A stretch of 64,000 nucleotides of DNA from Lachnoclostridium sp. (GCA_023664665.1 JAMPEY010000003.1:1-64000); one strand, 5' to 3'. Positions 1-9,332 are shown, counted from the first letter of the stretch. Notes: generated by a model from the sequence alone, not told the origin. Made by a program: numbers and translations.

Positions 1-70
1 AGTAAAATCAGGATGAGATGGGGTTAATTTTGTAATTTTATTCTTTGGCGCTGCATGAAATAAATGACAG

Positions 71-99
71 TTGACAGAAATTGAAAAATTGCATATACT
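71..99 (+). promoter_or_regulatory. Sigma-A promoter of ssrA (tmRNA)
   Basis: TTGACA at 71-76 and TATACT at 94-99 are separated by exactly 17 bp. Transcription would begin a few bases before the mature tmRNA 5' end at 110, leaving a very short leader for RNase P to remove. The near-consensus boxes fit strong constitutive expression of tmRNA. Confidence 0.85.
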
Positions 100-109
100 G
101 AACCTATAA

Positions 110-506
110 GGGGTAGTCAAGGTTTCGACAGGGGCTTTGCAGCTGGAGAAGCTATCCGTTGCGACACGCTAATCGCAAAGCGGACTCAGTTCGCGCAATT
201 AAATTAAACGCTGAAGACAATTATCAGTACGCACTTGCAGCCTAAGCTGTAGGTGACGCCGCCCAGGCGGCTTGTCCGCTCCGAAGCACTCACACTTCGG
301 AATCCGGGCATCAAAGCATGTGAGAAACGATATGCGTTAAGCTTTGCGCGCATAGGCGTATCATGAAGCTACTAAATGCAAAAGGCTGTTCGTTTCCTTT
401 TGCAGGCGGGAACAGACCGGTGCAAGACCGGTCAGGATAACGGACTATGATAGTAGAAGGACAGGGAATGGGCTTTTGGACACGGGTTCGACTCCCGTCT
501 ACTCCA
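110..506 (+). ncRNA. ssrA: Transfer-messenger RNA (tmRNA)
   Basis: tmRNA rescues stalled ribosomes and tags the unfinished protein for proteolysis. The 5' end GGGGTAG (110-116) pairs with CTACTCC (499-505) as the tRNA-like acceptor stem. The 5' domain has the typical GGTTTCGACAGG sequence, and the 3' T-arm reads GGGTTCGACTCCC. The tag frame runs from GCT at 210 to TAA at 243-245 and encodes AEDNYQYALAA, ending in the usual ALAA degron. After the discriminator A at 506 the sequence is CTT, so CCA appears not to be encoded. The exact ends are inferred from the acceptor pairing. The resume codon could be one codon earlier (AAC). Confidence 0.93.
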
Positions 507-517
507 CTTTTAACTTC

Positions 518-553
518 GACAGCGAGTCGAACCCAATGGGTTGGCTCGCCGTC
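518..553. terminator. Long hairpin between ssrA and sigK
   Basis: The arms GACAGCGAGTCG and the complementary segment ending GGCTCGCCGTC form a long imperfect stem with a few mismatches. It lies between tmRNA (plus) and the 3' end of sigK (minus), so it could end transcription from both sides. There is no long T-run directly after it on either strand, so termination is inferred. Confidence 0.45.
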
Positions 554-565
554 TCACTTCACAGA

Positions 566-1201
566 CTATTTTCCCTCAAAACTCTCCCTCAGTTTTCCCA
601 ATGCTTTTTTCTCAATCCGTGATACATAGCTTCTCGAAATCCCTAATTTCGCCCCGATTTCGCTTTGGGTTGCCTCTTTTTTTCCGTTTAATCCGTACCT
701 CATAATCAGAATTTCCCGCTCTTTTTCCGAGAGGCGCTCCTGCATCAGCCGAAACAGTTTCTTTTTGTTCCGCTCCAACTCCATACCCTCGATAACATCC
801 GGCTGGCGCTGTTCCAGCACATCCACCAGTTGAATTTCATTTCCCTCTTTATCCTGTCCTATGGGTTCAAAAAGAGACACTTCCTTCGAAGTTTTCTTTT
901 TGCTTCGTAAAAGCATCAGCAATTCGTTATCTATACAGCGGCAGGCATAAGTTGCCAGCCTGCCCTTCCCTGCGTCAAAGGTATCCACAGCCTTGATGAG
1001 TCCGATACATCCAATCGATATCAGGTCTTCCATATCTTCGTCCACGTTCTGGTATTTTTTTGCGATATGCGCAACCAGCCGCAAATTGCGCTCTATCAGG
1101 ACTTCCCTTGCCTGTTTTGCCCCCTGGGCATCATCAGCCTTCAACAGACGGATATACTCAGTCTCCTCGCTCTGGGTCAGGGGTTTTTGAAAGGTCTTCA
1201 A
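566..1201 (-). CDS. sigK: RNA polymerase sporulation sigma factor SigK, no pro-sequence
   Basis: Late mother-cell sigma factor of 211 residues. Region 2 is clear (RNLRLVAHIAKKY, then DLISIGCIGLIKAVDTF), and region 4 ends with ATQSEIGAKLGISRSYVSRI. The segment EPIGQDKEGNEIQLVDVL is characteristic of SigK. The start is TTG at 1201, preceded by GGAGG with about 6 bases of spacing; a stop codon lies in frame just upstream. The protein therefore starts directly at region 1.2 and lacks the roughly 20-residue hydrophobic pro-peptide of Bacillus pro-SigK. The gene is uninterrupted, with no skin-like element inside. The next gene upstream is hemW. Confidence 0.9.
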   Translation of the reverse strand: MKTFQKPLTQSEETEYIRLLKADDAQGAKQAREVLIERNLRLVAHIAKKYQNVDEDMEDLISIGCIGLIKAVDTFDAGKGRLATYACRCIDNELLMLLRSKKKTSKEVSLFEPIGQDKEGNEIQLVDVLEQRQPDVIEGMELERNKKKLFRLMQERLSEKEREILIMRYGLNGKKEATQSEIGAKLGISRSYVSRIEKKALGKLRESFEGK

Positions 1202-1286
1202 AAATATCCTCCGTGGATTATTCTTAACAATAGTTTATGAGAAATCCGCTTCCTTCGTGCCTGTCAGTCATGGAGAAGAATTCTGA

Positions 1287-2438
1287 TTATAAAAACTGTG
1301 CCATCACATAGTTACTCACATCAATTCCCTTGTCCGTCAGGGCAAGAAAGCGCTCTTTCGTAGAATCCACCGTATATTCCCGCAAAAGTCCGTCCTCCCG
1401 GTTTTTTATAATCACCTCACCGTACACCTGTTCCATATCCCTGTTAAAAACCTGTTGAAACCGTTCATAGCTCACTCCCCTTGTCATGCGAAGTCCCAGA
1501 AACAAAAACTCCGCCATCTGCTCCTCCACGGTCAAAAGAGATTCCTCCTCCCTGCACAAAAGAGGAGCCGCCAAATAATTCTTCAGACTGTCCCCATTGC
1601 GAAACCGCCTGTTTTCAAACAGGGATGCCGCCCCGATGCCGAAACCGATATAATCCGTTCTTTGCCAATATCCCATATTATGCCTGCAGGCGTATCCCTC
1701 TTTTGCATAATTGGATATCTCATAACGCTCAAATCCTGCCGCTCCTAAGATTTCTTTTGTCCTTTCATACATCCGCCTGTCGCAGTCCTCATCCGGCAGC
1801 CGCAAAGTCCCTGCCTGCCACATCTCGTAAAAAGGAGTTTTTTCCTCCACGATCAGACTGTAGGCCGAAATATGCTCCGGCTTCAGATGAATGAGCTTGT
1901 ACAGAGTCTCCTCATAGCTTTCCATGCTTTGTCCCGGCAGGGCGCTCATCACATCCACATTCACATTGTCAAAACCCGCCCGCCTTGCCGCCTCATAGGT
2001 TTCCAGAAACTGTCCGTAATGATGAATCCGCCCCAATACCTCCAATTCCTCATCCGATGCAGATTGTAATCCGATACTTAATCTGTTGATTCCGGCCTTT
2101 TTATAACAGAGCAGCTTTTCTTCATCCACCGTCCCCGGATTCACTTCTATGGTAATTTCGGCGTCTTCCTGTAACGCAAACCGCTCCCCCATGGCAAAAA
2201 GCAGCTTCTCCACCCATTCATTTGCTATAATGGACGGGGTTCCGCCACCGATAAAAACAGACGAGACCCGGTAATCCCGGTACTCGTCCGCCCTGCCCTC
2301 CATTTCCGCAAGCAGCGCCTCCATGTAAGCCCTCTGTGTATCCTCATCTGCGGGGGCAGACAGAAAGTCACAGTAAAGGCACTTGCGTGCGCAGAAAGGA
2401 ATATGAAAATATAGTTCTAACTTCTTTTTATATGCCAT
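1287..2438 (-). CDS. hemW: HemW-like radical SAM protein (heme chaperone family)
   Basis: Radical SAM enzyme of the HemN/HemW family, about 383 residues. The FeS-binding motif CARKCLYC sits near the N-terminus after YFHIPF, followed by the SAM-binding GGGTPS segment and the HemN C-terminal domain. The motif spacing and the short N-terminus favour the heme chaperone HemW over true coproporphyrinogen dehydrogenase. An ATG at 2450 overlaps the ribosome site, because GGAGG lies inside it, so the start is placed at the ATG at 2438 (MAYKKKLEL). A GCCGC-AAAA-GCGGC hairpin immediately precedes this ribosome site. It lies downstream of lepA, an order common in Firmicutes. Confidence 0.9.
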   Translation of the reverse strand: MAYKKKLELYFHIPFCARKCLYCDFLSAPADEDTQRAYMEALLAEMEGRADEYRDYRVSSVFIGGGTPSIIANEWVEKLLFAMGERFALQEDAEITIEVNPGTVDEEKLLCYKKAGINRLSIGLQSASDEELEVLGRIHHYGQFLETYEAARRAGFDNVNVDVMSALPGQSMESYEETLYKLIHLKPEHISAYSLIVEEKTPFYEMWQAGTLRLPDEDCDRRMYERTKEILGAAGFERYEISNYAKEGYACRHNMGYWQRTDYIGFGIGAASLFENRRFRNGDSLKNYLAAPLLCREEESLLTVEEQMAEFLFLGLRMTRGVSYERFQQVFNRDMEQVYGEVIIKNREDGLLREYTVDSTKERFLALTDKGIDVSNYVMAQFL

Positions 2439-2598
2439 AATACCCTCCATGCCGCTTTTGCGGCTCGAATAGGTATGAAAAACGCTGCTTTAGATATATT
2501 TTTCACACTATCATCTTATCCATGCTTATTTCCGGAATCTCCGGCTCTCGTAAACCGAATCAGGGCACAAATGTTTCCGCCGCTCGGAGTATAACCGC

Positions 2599-4416
2599 TC
2601 AGTTTCTGTCATCCAGCTTTAATACGCTCATGAAAGCCTTCTGGGGAATTTCCACGCTGCCTATCTGACGCATACGCTTTTTACCCTCTTTCTGCTTTTC
2701 AAGCAGCTTCTTTTTACGGGTAATGTCGCCGCCATAGCATTTTGCCAGCACATCTTTCCTCATCGCTTTCACGGTTTCCCTTGCAATAACCTTTCCGCCC
2801 ACTGCCGCTTGGATGGGAATCTCAAACAGATGCCTTGGAATCTCATCCTTTAACTTTTCACACATCTTTCTGCCGCGCTCATATGCGGAACCCGAAAACA
2901 CGATGAACGAAAGAGCATCCACCTCCTCACGGTTAATCAATATATCCAATTTCACCAACTCCGACTGCTCATACCCCTTGATATCATAATCAAAAGAAGC
3001 ATATCCTCTGGAACGGGATTTTAAAGCATCAAAAAAGTCATAAATAATTTCGTTTAAAGGGAGCTCATATTTTAAAAGCGCTCTGGTTCCCTCGATATAT
3101 TCCATTCCCAGATAGCGTCCCCTTCTCTCCTGACAAAGCTCCATAATGGGACCGATAAACTCGGAAGTAACCATGATTTCCGCACTGACAATGGGTTCCT
3201 CCATGAAGTCAATCTCCGAGGGGTCCGGCAGATTGGAAGGATTGGTCAGTTCAATAACCTCCCCGTTTGTCTTATGCACCTTATAAACCACGCCCGGCGC
3301 CGTTGTCACCAAATCCAGATTATATTCTCTCTCAAGCCTCTCCTGAATAATTTCCAGATGCAGCAGTCCCAAAAAACCGCATCGGAAACCAAAGCCTAAT
3401 GCAATGGAGGTCTCCGGCTCATAATTTAACGACGCATCATTTAACTGAAGCTTTTCCAGCGCATCCCGTAAATCGGGATATTTTGCGCCGTCCGCAGGAT
3501 AAAGTCCGCAGTAAACCATGGATTGGACTTTTTTATATCCGGGCAGGGGCTCGCTGCAGGGGTTATTGTCATCCGTTACCGTATCGCCCACTCTTGTGTC
3601 CTTTACATTTTTGATGGAAGCCATGACATAGCCCACCATCCCTGCGGAAAGCTCCTCGCAGGGGATAAACTGTCCGGCTCCGAAATACCCTACCTCAACG
3701 ACCTCTTCCTTTGCTCCCGTCGCCATCATGCGGATAACCGTGCCTTTTTTCACCGTCCCCTCCATGATACGGCAGAAAATGATAACTCCCTTATAGGAAT
3801 CGTACAGGGAATCGAAAATCAATGCCTGCAGGGGTGCATCCGAACTTCCCTTAGGTGCAGGAACTTTTTTAACAATCTGCTCTAACACCTCGTCAATGCC
3901 GATGCCGTTTTTGGCGGAAATCAAAGGAGCATCTTGCGCTTCCAGCCCAATCACATCCTCAATCTCCTCAATGACACGCTGCGGGTCCGCGCTGGGCAGG
4001 TCAATCTTATTGATAACGGGAAATACCTCTAAATCATTATCCAGCGCAAGATAAACATTTGCCAAGGTCTGGGCTTCAATGCCCTGCGCCGCATCCACCA
4101 CCAAAATAGCGCCGTCGCAGGCCGCCAGCGAACGGCTGACCTCATAATTAAAGTCCACATGCCCAGGGGTGTCAATCAAATTAAAGATGTACTCCTCCCC
4201 ATCCTTTGCCCTGTAAACGGTGCGCACTGCCTGCGCCTTGATGGTGATGCCCCTCTCCCGCTCCAAATCCATATTGTCCAAAATCTGGTTCTGCATCTCC
4301 CTGCTGGTGAGAAGCCCCGTCTGTTCAATAATGCGGTCCGCCAATGTGGACTTGCCGTGGTCTATATGAGCAACAATACAAAAATTGCGGATTTTACTCT
4401 GATCCATGGATGCCAT
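2599..4416 (-). CDS. lepA: Elongation factor 4 (LepA) GTPase
   Basis: Ribosome-associated translational GTPase of 605 residues, the normal length for the family. The G1 loop reads AHIDHGKST near residue 17, followed by RGITIK (switch I), DTPGHVDF (G3) and NKIDLP (G4). The end carries the LepA C-terminal domain rich in Lys and Arg ([17 protein letters not shown]). The ATG at 4416 has GAGG about 7 bases upstream. It lies between spoIIP and hemW, the conserved Firmicutes order. Confidence 0.96.
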   Translation of the reverse strand: MASMDQSKIRNFCIVAHIDHGKSTLADRIIEQTGLLTSREMQNQILDNMDLERERGITIKAQAVRTVYRAKDGEEYIFNLIDTPGHVDFNYEVSRSLAACDGAILVVDAAQGIEAQTLANVYLALDNDLEVFPVINKIDLPSADPQRVIEEIEDVIGLEAQDAPLISAKNGIGIDEVLEQIVKKVPAPKGSSDAPLQALIFDSLYDSYKGVIIFCRIMEGTVKKGTVIRMMATGAKEEVVEVGYFGAGQFIPCEELSAGMVGYVMASIKNVKDTRVGDTVTDDNNPCSEPLPGYKKVQSMVYCGLYPADGAKYPDLRDALEKLQLNDASLNYEPETSIALGFGFRCGFLGLLHLEIIQERLEREYNLDLVTTAPGVVYKVHKTNGEVIELTNPSNLPDPSEIDFMEEPIVSAEIMVTSEFIGPIMELCQERRGRYLGMEYIEGTRALLKYELPLNEIIYDFFDALKSRSRGYASFDYDIKGYEQSELVKLDILINREEVDALSFIVFSGSAYERGRKMCEKLKDEIPRHLFEIPIQAAVGGKVIARETVKAMRKDVLAKCYGGDITRKKKLLEKQKEGKKRMRQIGSVEIPQKAFMSVLKLDDRN

Positions 4417-4516
4417 GTCAATTCCTCTGTTTTCCTGAAAATATTGTCTTTATAAGCGTTTCGCTATGTATTGTATCAGAAAATCCTGCCATTGTCCAGA
4501 TTACAATGTATAAAAG

Positions 4517-5674
4517 TCAAGGCGTCAATACCATATCCAACAGATGTGCAATGGGGTCACAGGCATTGAGAGCTTCCTCCAGAGTATTATTCTGTCCTCC
4601 CAATTCAATCAGCAGGCTTTTGGGACATAAATGCATATTATAGCGGTATCCTTTCAAATAAATTTTTCTGGCAAGCCCCGGATAATAGCTTTCCGCCTTT
4701 ATCTGCATCTGAAAAGAAAATGCCAGATTGCTTTCCAGATTTTCATTGTACAGATAAGATATATTTCCTGTTTTTTTGGTGCGGCTCATACCGTTAAAAA
4801 ACATAAACCTTGCCGTAGGTCTGCCCCCCACATCCATCACCAGATGCGTGGATTCCGGTACCTGGTCCCTATGTAAATCTATTACCACCTGTATGGTAGG
4901 ATTTTCCTTAAGCACCTTCTCAATATCCGGAAGCGCGGCGGAATAGGCGTCATCTCTGGATGTCACATCATATTTTCCCATATGGTGAAGCACCTGATAT
5001 CCGTACTTCTCCGTAAGGATTTCCGTAAGATGCTCCCCCACCCCCATGATGGTTGTGCTTTCGTCTCCGGGAACGGAATCTGAAAATCTCTCTTGGGAAT
5101 GAGTATGATAAATGAGAATCTGAGGTCCCTCCACATTTCTGTCTATGCTCATATCCTTTTCGGCTAAGAGTTTGGCATTCAACTGATCGCTGCCTGCCAT
5201 GGTATTTGCATCAATGGTATAAAAACGCTTGACCAATGCCTCATAATCGGAAAAATCCTCTATATCTATCCTCTGTTCCAGTTGATTTGGAACAAAATTT
5301 TCCTGTACACCCTGTCCGCTTTCCAAATCCTTCATGGCATTCATGGCGGCTTCGTTTTCCGTCCGCAGCATCTCGCTTAACAATGCGGTATCCTCTTTTT
5401 CTTCCGGCATTTCCATTAAATAGGTTTCTTCCCCTTCCTTTCCCTCTGCCAACAACACCTGCGTCCGCTCTATCGTATAGCCATAAAAAGGAATAATGGA
5501 ATTTATCTGCCGATTCAGCAAGTGATCGGCAGGCATCTGCCCTTCCGAGAAAGACGCTATGGGCAGAAATGTTTGATACAGATATTCCGCCATATCTTCC
5601 GCCAGACTTTGCCAAAACAGCTTCACAAAAGAAACTTCCCCCGAGGTAAGTTCCCGCAGGGCCGGCATACACAC
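4517..5674 (-). CDS. spoIIP: Stage II sporulation protein P (peptidoglycan hydrolase)
   Basis: SpoIIP is a zinc-dependent amidase/endopeptidase that thins septal peptidoglycan during engulfment with SpoIID and SpoIIM. The conserved pieces are LIYHTHSQERF, VIDLHRDQVP and the C-terminal SLLIELGGQNNTLEEA, which contains the catalytic Glu. The first ordinary start codon is GTG at 5674, but this falls after the hydrophobic segment. The frame stays open upstream to a TGA at 5747-5749 and encodes KRRIKIVNLRIW followed by LAGITAAAIV, the expected anchor. Only GTA (5740) or ATT (5728) could start that longer form. The true N-terminus is therefore uncertain. Confidence 0.9.
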   Translation of the reverse strand: MCMPALRELTSGEVSFVKLFWQSLAEDMAEYLYQTFLPIASFSEGQMPADHLLNRQINSIIPFYGYTIERTQVLLAEGKEGEETYLMEMPEEKEDTALLSEMLRTENEAAMNAMKDLESGQGVQENFVPNQLEQRIDIEDFSDYEALVKRFYTIDANTMAGSDQLNAKLLAEKDMSIDRNVEGPQILIYHTHSQERFSDSVPGDESTTIMGVGEHLTEILTEKYGYQVLHHMGKYDVTSRDDAYSAALPDIEKVLKENPTIQVVIDLHRDQVPESTHLVMDVGGRPTARFMFFNGMSRTKKTGNISYLYNENLESNLAFSFQMQIKAESYYPGLARKIYLKGYRYNMHLCPKSLLIELGGQNNTLEEALNACDPIAHLLDMVLTP

Positions 5675-5816
5675 AATTGCCGCCGCAGTAATTCCCGCCA
5701 GCCATATCCGAAGATTTACGATTTTAATACGCCTCTTTACGGTCTCTCACTCCTCGTCCTTTCAAATACATACTATGTATATGCTTTGCAAGGCCATTCC
5801 ATGATAGACTGTCCAA

Positions 5817-5856
5817 CTAGAATTTCTTCTCGCGATGCGAGACTTAGAAATTCTAG
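5817..5856. repeat. Imperfect palindrome between spoIIP and gpr
   Basis: CTAGAATTTCTTCTCGC is followed by an inverted copy ending AGAAATTCTAG, giving a 40-nt hairpin with a 3-nt bulge. Its left arm AGAATTTCTTCTCGC (5819-5833) occurs again at 5885-5899, inside the 3' end of gpr. The hairpin may be a terminator or processing site between gpr and spoIIP, built from a copy of the gene's own end. Confidence 0.5.
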
Positions 5857-5882
5857 GCGAAATGCCCTATGGCATGAGCCTA

Positions 5883-6803
5883 TCAGAATTTCTTCTCGCA
5901 TTTCTCCATAGCCATATTTATCCCTTCCGACACCGTAAAACTAACCCTTTTTATCACGGCATCGATATCTTTCCCCGTCATATACATATTGTTTAACTCC
6001 GCAAAAGCCATCTCATGATGATAGCGGATGCTGTTTAGATTCAGATTGTCCCCCGTTATTTTTTCCAAGGCATCTCCCACTATGGTTGCGGCATCCACCA
6101 CAGTAGGCACTCCTACCGCAATAACCGGTACTCCAAGGCTTTCCTGTGTCAGGGCGTTTCTATGATTCCCCACTCCGGAACCGGGCTGGATTCCCGTATT
6201 GCTGATTTGAATGGTTCTGTTTAAACGCTTTGTACTTCTTGCGGCAAGAGCATCCACTACAATCAGCACATCCGGAAGGGTCTGCTCAATCACTCCCTTT
6301 ATGATTTCCGCAGTCTCCATACCGGTTTTTGCCATAACGCCCGGCTCAATGCTGCTGACGAGATTCATGCGGCTGCAATTATAGGCCGCAGTTCCGTATG
6401 CTTTTACCACATGGCGGGTGATAAAAAGATTGTCCACCACCTGAGGACCCAGCGCATCCGCCGTCACCTCCCTGTTTCCGAGCCCCACCACCAACACGGA
6501 TAATTCTTTCTCTATGTCAGGTATCATGCGCAGCAGCTCCTCGGCAAAGCAATCCGATATCTCTTTATGATAGCCATCGTCCGGTTCCACCATTGCAGGC
6601 GCCTCCATGGTCACATAGGTTCCCATGGGCTTCCCCATGGTCTTTGCGGCGTTTTTGGTGTCAATCACCACTTTTGTCACACGGATATCCTCTTTCTCCT
6701 TATAGTATTCCTCCACCCGGATTCCCCGCATCTCCCCGTCCGCCTCGCTGACGGTCTCTCTTGCTTCCAGCGCCAAATCCGTTCTTATCTGGAAATTTCC
6801 CAT
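5883..6803 (-). CDS. gpr: Germination protease GPR
   Basis: GPR degrades small acid-soluble spore proteins during germination. It is made as a zymogen that self-processes near its N-terminus. About 306 residues; recognisable segments are IRTDLALEARE at the N-terminus, VVGLGNREVTADALGPQVV, VIVVDALAARS and ISNTGIQPGSGVGNHR. The ATG at 6803 (MGNFQIRTD) is chosen because GGAG lies about 7 bases upstream. Longer starts up to 6896 are possible but have no good ribosome site. It is divergent from rpsT, as in Bacillus. Confidence 0.94.
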   Translation of the reverse strand: MGNFQIRTDLALEARETVSEADGEMRGIRVEEYYKEKEDIRVTKVVIDTKNAAKTMGKPMGTYVTMEAPAMVEPDDGYHKEISDCFAEELLRMIPDIEKELSVLVVGLGNREVTADALGPQVVDNLFITRHVVKAYGTAAYNCSRMNLVSSIEPGVMAKTGMETAEIIKGVIEQTLPDVLIVVDALAARSTKRLNRTIQISNTGIQPGSGVGNHRNALTQESLGVPVIAVGVPTVVDAATIVGDALEKITGDNLNLNSIRYHHEMAFAELNNMYMTGKDIDAVIKRVSFTVSEGINMAMEKCEKKF

Positions 6804-6914
6804 AATTTTCTCCATTTCCGTGCTGCATCGCATGGTTTGCAGCTCTTTTTCGTCATAAGATTTGTGGCAATTCAGCCATATCCACATTTTTTGCAAAAAT
6901 CCTAAAAATATGTA

Positions 6915-6943
6915 TTGACAAAACTACAATAATTGGCTAAACT
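6915..6943 (+). promoter_or_regulatory. Sigma-A promoter of rpsT
   Basis: TTGACA at 6915-6920 and TAAACT at 6938-6943 are 17 bp apart. They leave a leader of about 85 nt before the TTG start of rpsT, room enough for regulation of S20 synthesis at the RNA level. Confidence 0.75.
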
Positions 6944-7037
6944 ACAAGAGTGTGTTTACCTTGGCTGCCGTGTCCGGTCAGGAGCAAACATTTTCAGACA
7001 ATTCACTATTTATTGTATACAAATGGAGGTGTACGAC

Positions 7038-7301
7038 TTGGCTAATATTAAATCTGCGAAAAAGAGAATTTTGGTGAACCGCAAGAATGCTGAGAGAAAT
7101 AAGGCTATCAGATCCGGTGTGAAGACCGCTATGAAGAAGGTTTTCACCGCTATCGAATCCGGTGACCGGAATGCCGCAAAAGCTGAACTTGCTTCCGCTA
7201 CCAAGGTTATCGAGATGGCTGCCAGCAAGGGTGTTTATCACAAGAACAACGCTGCCAGAAAAGTTTCCCGTATCAGCAAAGCAGTCAACCAGATGGGTTA
7301 A
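7038..7301 (+). CDS. rpsT: 30S ribosomal protein S20
   Basis: Small basic ribosomal protein, 87 residues, beginning ANIKSAKKRILVNRKNAERN and ending ISKAVNQMG, typical of S20. The start is TTG at 7038, with GGAGGTG 6 to 7 bases upstream. An ATG at 6933 opens the same frame but would add a non-homologous extension and sits at the promoter, so it is rejected. TTG starts are typical for S20 and are linked to autoregulation in other bacteria. A strong terminator follows at once. Confidence 0.95.
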   Translation: MANIKSAKKRILVNRKNAERNKAIRSGVKTAMKKVFTAIESGDRNAAKAELASATKVIEMAASKGVYHKNNAARKVSRISKAVNQMG

Positions 7302-7310
7302 TGAAATACA

Positions 7311-7345
7311 AGAGTGCCTGCACCGTCAGCAGGCACTCTTTTTTG
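7311..7345 (+). terminator. Rho-independent terminator of rpsT
   Basis: A perfect 11-bp stem (AGAGTGCCTGC with GCAGGCACTCT) has a 7-nt loop and is followed by TTTTTTGTTTT. It begins about 10 bases after the rpsT stop codon. Confidence 0.95.
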
Positions 7346-7351
7346 TTTTCC

Positions 7352-8236
7352 TTATCTTCTCCTCACTCCGCCGCCGTGTCTTGCACCGCTGCTGCTGCGA
7401 TGGCTTCCGCCGTATCCGCTGCTGCCTCCGCCGCCGCTACTGCTGCTCTGAATCCTCTTAGTCACCACATTCTTTCGGATAAAATCATCATTTTTTACAC
7501 GCATATCCGGTCTTCCGCCCGGCACATAAGCCGTTGCCGCTGTGGTATCCGCCGCAGGAGTCTGATACATATTAGATGTCAGATAAGACCCAGCCGCCAC
7601 AATGGGGAGCACCAGAATTGCTATAATGGGAATTCTTATGGAAGAAACTCCCCTACTCATCAGACGGCAGGTTTCATCCACATATGCCTTGTACGCCCTA
7701 TAGGGGTCTGTATCAACATATCTGTCTACCGCATCCTGCACCCGGTTAATTTCATCATTGCCAAATTTCTTATACACACTTCCGCTGGTGGAAAGACAGT
7801 TCCCCTTCTGGCTGCCGCGTTCATCCTCATACCAATTATCCAACAGCAGCACGCCGTCGCCTTCAAAGCTTTTATTATAACCATATTTAAGTTTATCATA
7901 AAAATCATCCGCCCAATTTGTCATGACCGTTACATAATTTCCATGACTTTCCACATCCTCATTGATGGTCACCAGCACAATGTCAAAATGATACAGCTTT
8001 TCCTGCTCTGCAATATGCTCCCTTAACTTCTGCTCTTCCGCATCCGTGAGCACATCCGCCATATCATATACCCTCTCTTCGGGCGCTTCCTTATTTGTAC
8101 GGACTTTCTCAGGCTTTAAAGCCTTTATGGCAAATGCTCCTATAAATACCACTGCCAAAATTCCTAAAAAGATAAACCAAAGTCGAAAATAGCGGACATA
8201 CTGCTTTCCGGCTTCCCTCTTAATTTCCTTCTCCAT
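7352..8236 (-). CDS. TPM-domain membrane protein
   Basis: Protein of 294 residues. Residues about 18-40 form a membrane anchor (LWFIFLGILAVVFIGAFAI). A TPM-type domain follows (DMADVLTDAEEQKLREHIAE, then VLLLDNWYEDER). A second membrane segment (IPIIAILVLPIVAAGSYL) lies near residue 205, and the tail is rich in Ser, Gly and Arg. TPM proteins are envelope proteins with reported phosphatase or photosystem-repair roles. Here the function is unknown. It follows the zinc-ribbon gene by 27 bases and is probably cotranscribed with it. The low-complexity tail resembles those of YgcG-type proteins. Confidence 0.75.
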   Translation of the reverse strand: MEKEIKREAGKQYVRYFRLWFIFLGILAVVFIGAFAIKALKPEKVRTNKEAPEERVYDMADVLTDAEEQKLREHIAEQEKLYHFDIVLVTINEDVESHGNYVTVMTNWADDFYDKLKYGYNKSFEGDGVLLLDNWYEDERGSQKGNCLSTSGSVYKKFGNDEINRVQDAVDRYVDTDPYRAYKAYVDETCRLMSRGVSSIRIPIIAILVLPIVAAGSYLTSNMYQTPAADTTAATAYVPGGRPDMRVKNDDFIRKNVVTKRIQSSSSGGGGSSGYGGSHRSSSGARHGGGVRRR

Positions 8237-8263
8237 GGGTAATTACTCCTTCCTCTCCCTTTA

Positions 8264-9253
8264 TCACAGGCATGATAAAATACCGTTTATAAGTATCATT
8301 CCCAATGTAAGGCATGCCCATAAAGTCCCGGAATATGCCCACACCTTGGCTTTGGAAAAAGGCGCCGTCCCCACGATTTTCCCGGTCTGTCCGTTTACAT
8401 AAAAAGGATAATCCTTGTCTTTGTAATGATAATTATATTTCCACACAGGCAGCAGACCATATTGGATATGACTGTCCCTGACCTGAATATTTTGCCTGAT
8501 CGGCCTGACGCTTGCATATCCGGAATAAGAGGAGCGAAGCATTACCCATGCATCCTCATCCATCTTTTTTCTGGCGCGCTCTTCCACATTATCGGCAGTC
8601 ATATTGTATTTTTCCGCATAAAATCCTGACATGTACTCCGGTTTAAATGCCTCCAACTGCTGATATTGGTATGGCTCCATAAGGTCCATAATATCATCAG
8701 GCATCTCTATGGATGCATCCACGGGAATTTTTTGAAAAATAATATCCATATTGCGGACTACATTATAGTATGAAGTCTCCGTATACCGCATATCTCCGCT
8801 GGACCAGGAGTGCACCTTCGTGCCCTCTCCCTGAAAGTCGCAGTTTACAACATAATCATAAAACCAGAACGGCACATAAATACCCTGCATACTGTTGAGC
8901 CGCACCTCCGACAAAAAATCCGTGGGAGCAAATATCTGGCTCTTAAACTTCTCACGGATAGACTTCTTACAGCTCTCCTTGCCAAGCTGAAAAGGAATCA
9001 TGATTTTCGGTTCATACTCTCCCTCCACTCTGGGATTCAAAATCAGATAATTATCGCAATAGGGGCACTGGGTAGCAGAGGTATGCTCCAACACAGGCAC
9101 CTCGCCGCCGCAGTTGGGGCATATCTTTATATCTCCTTCCGCAAAATCCTTTCGCTCCTCACTGCTTTCACTTTCGCAGAAAGGACAGTACATTTTATGC
9201 TTTTCCGGACTGTATACCACATTGCCCCCGCAGTTTTTACATTTGAAAATCAT
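8264..9253 (-). CDS. Zinc-ribbon protein with C-terminal membrane segment
   Basis: Protein of 329 residues. The N-terminus carries two pairs of CxxC motifs (CKNC and CPFC, then CPNC and CPYC), typical of double zinc ribbons of the TFIIB or rubredoxin-like type. The middle is a soluble domain of unknown function (MQGIYVPFWFYDYVV). The last about 25 residues are hydrophobic and probably span the membrane. The ATG at 9253 follows GGAGG closely. It pairs with the downstream TPM-domain gene. The specific role is not known. Confidence 0.75.
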   Translation of the reverse strand: MIFKCKNCGGNVVYSPEKHKMYCPFCESESSEERKDFAEGDIKICPNCGGEVPVLEHTSATQCPYCDNYLILNPRVEGEYEPKIMIPFQLGKESCKKSIREKFKSQIFAPTDFLSEVRLNSMQGIYVPFWFYDYVVNCDFQGEGTKVHSWSSGDMRYTETSYYNVVRNMDIIFQKIPVDASIEMPDDIMDLMEPYQYQQLEAFKPEYMSGFYAEKYNMTADNVEERARKKMDEDAWVMLRSSYSGYASVRPIRQNIQVRDSHIQYGLLPVWKYNYHYKDKDYPFYVNGQTGKIVGTAPFSKAKVWAYSGTLWACLTLGMILINGILSCL

Positions 9254-9332
9254 GATTAACCTCCGTACCGCTTTTATCCATTTGCCTTACTAAGAATATC
9301 ACAAATTTTCTTTTGATGCAACAAATCCGGTT

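Noticed and set aside
566..1201. A skin-like element interrupting sigK
   Set aside because: The frame is continuous through all sigma regions; no recombinase or repeat is inside.
5241..5705. Open frame of 154 codons on minus inside spoIIP
   Set aside because: It is in a shifted frame to spoIIP and rich in Gly, Arg and Ser, without homology; a shadow of the real gene.
7301..8026. Plus-strand frame of 241 codons opposite the TPM-domain gene
   Set aside because: It overlaps the rpsT terminator and is rich in Ala, Arg and Ser from the reverse complement of the Ser/Gly tail; the minus-strand gene is clearly real.
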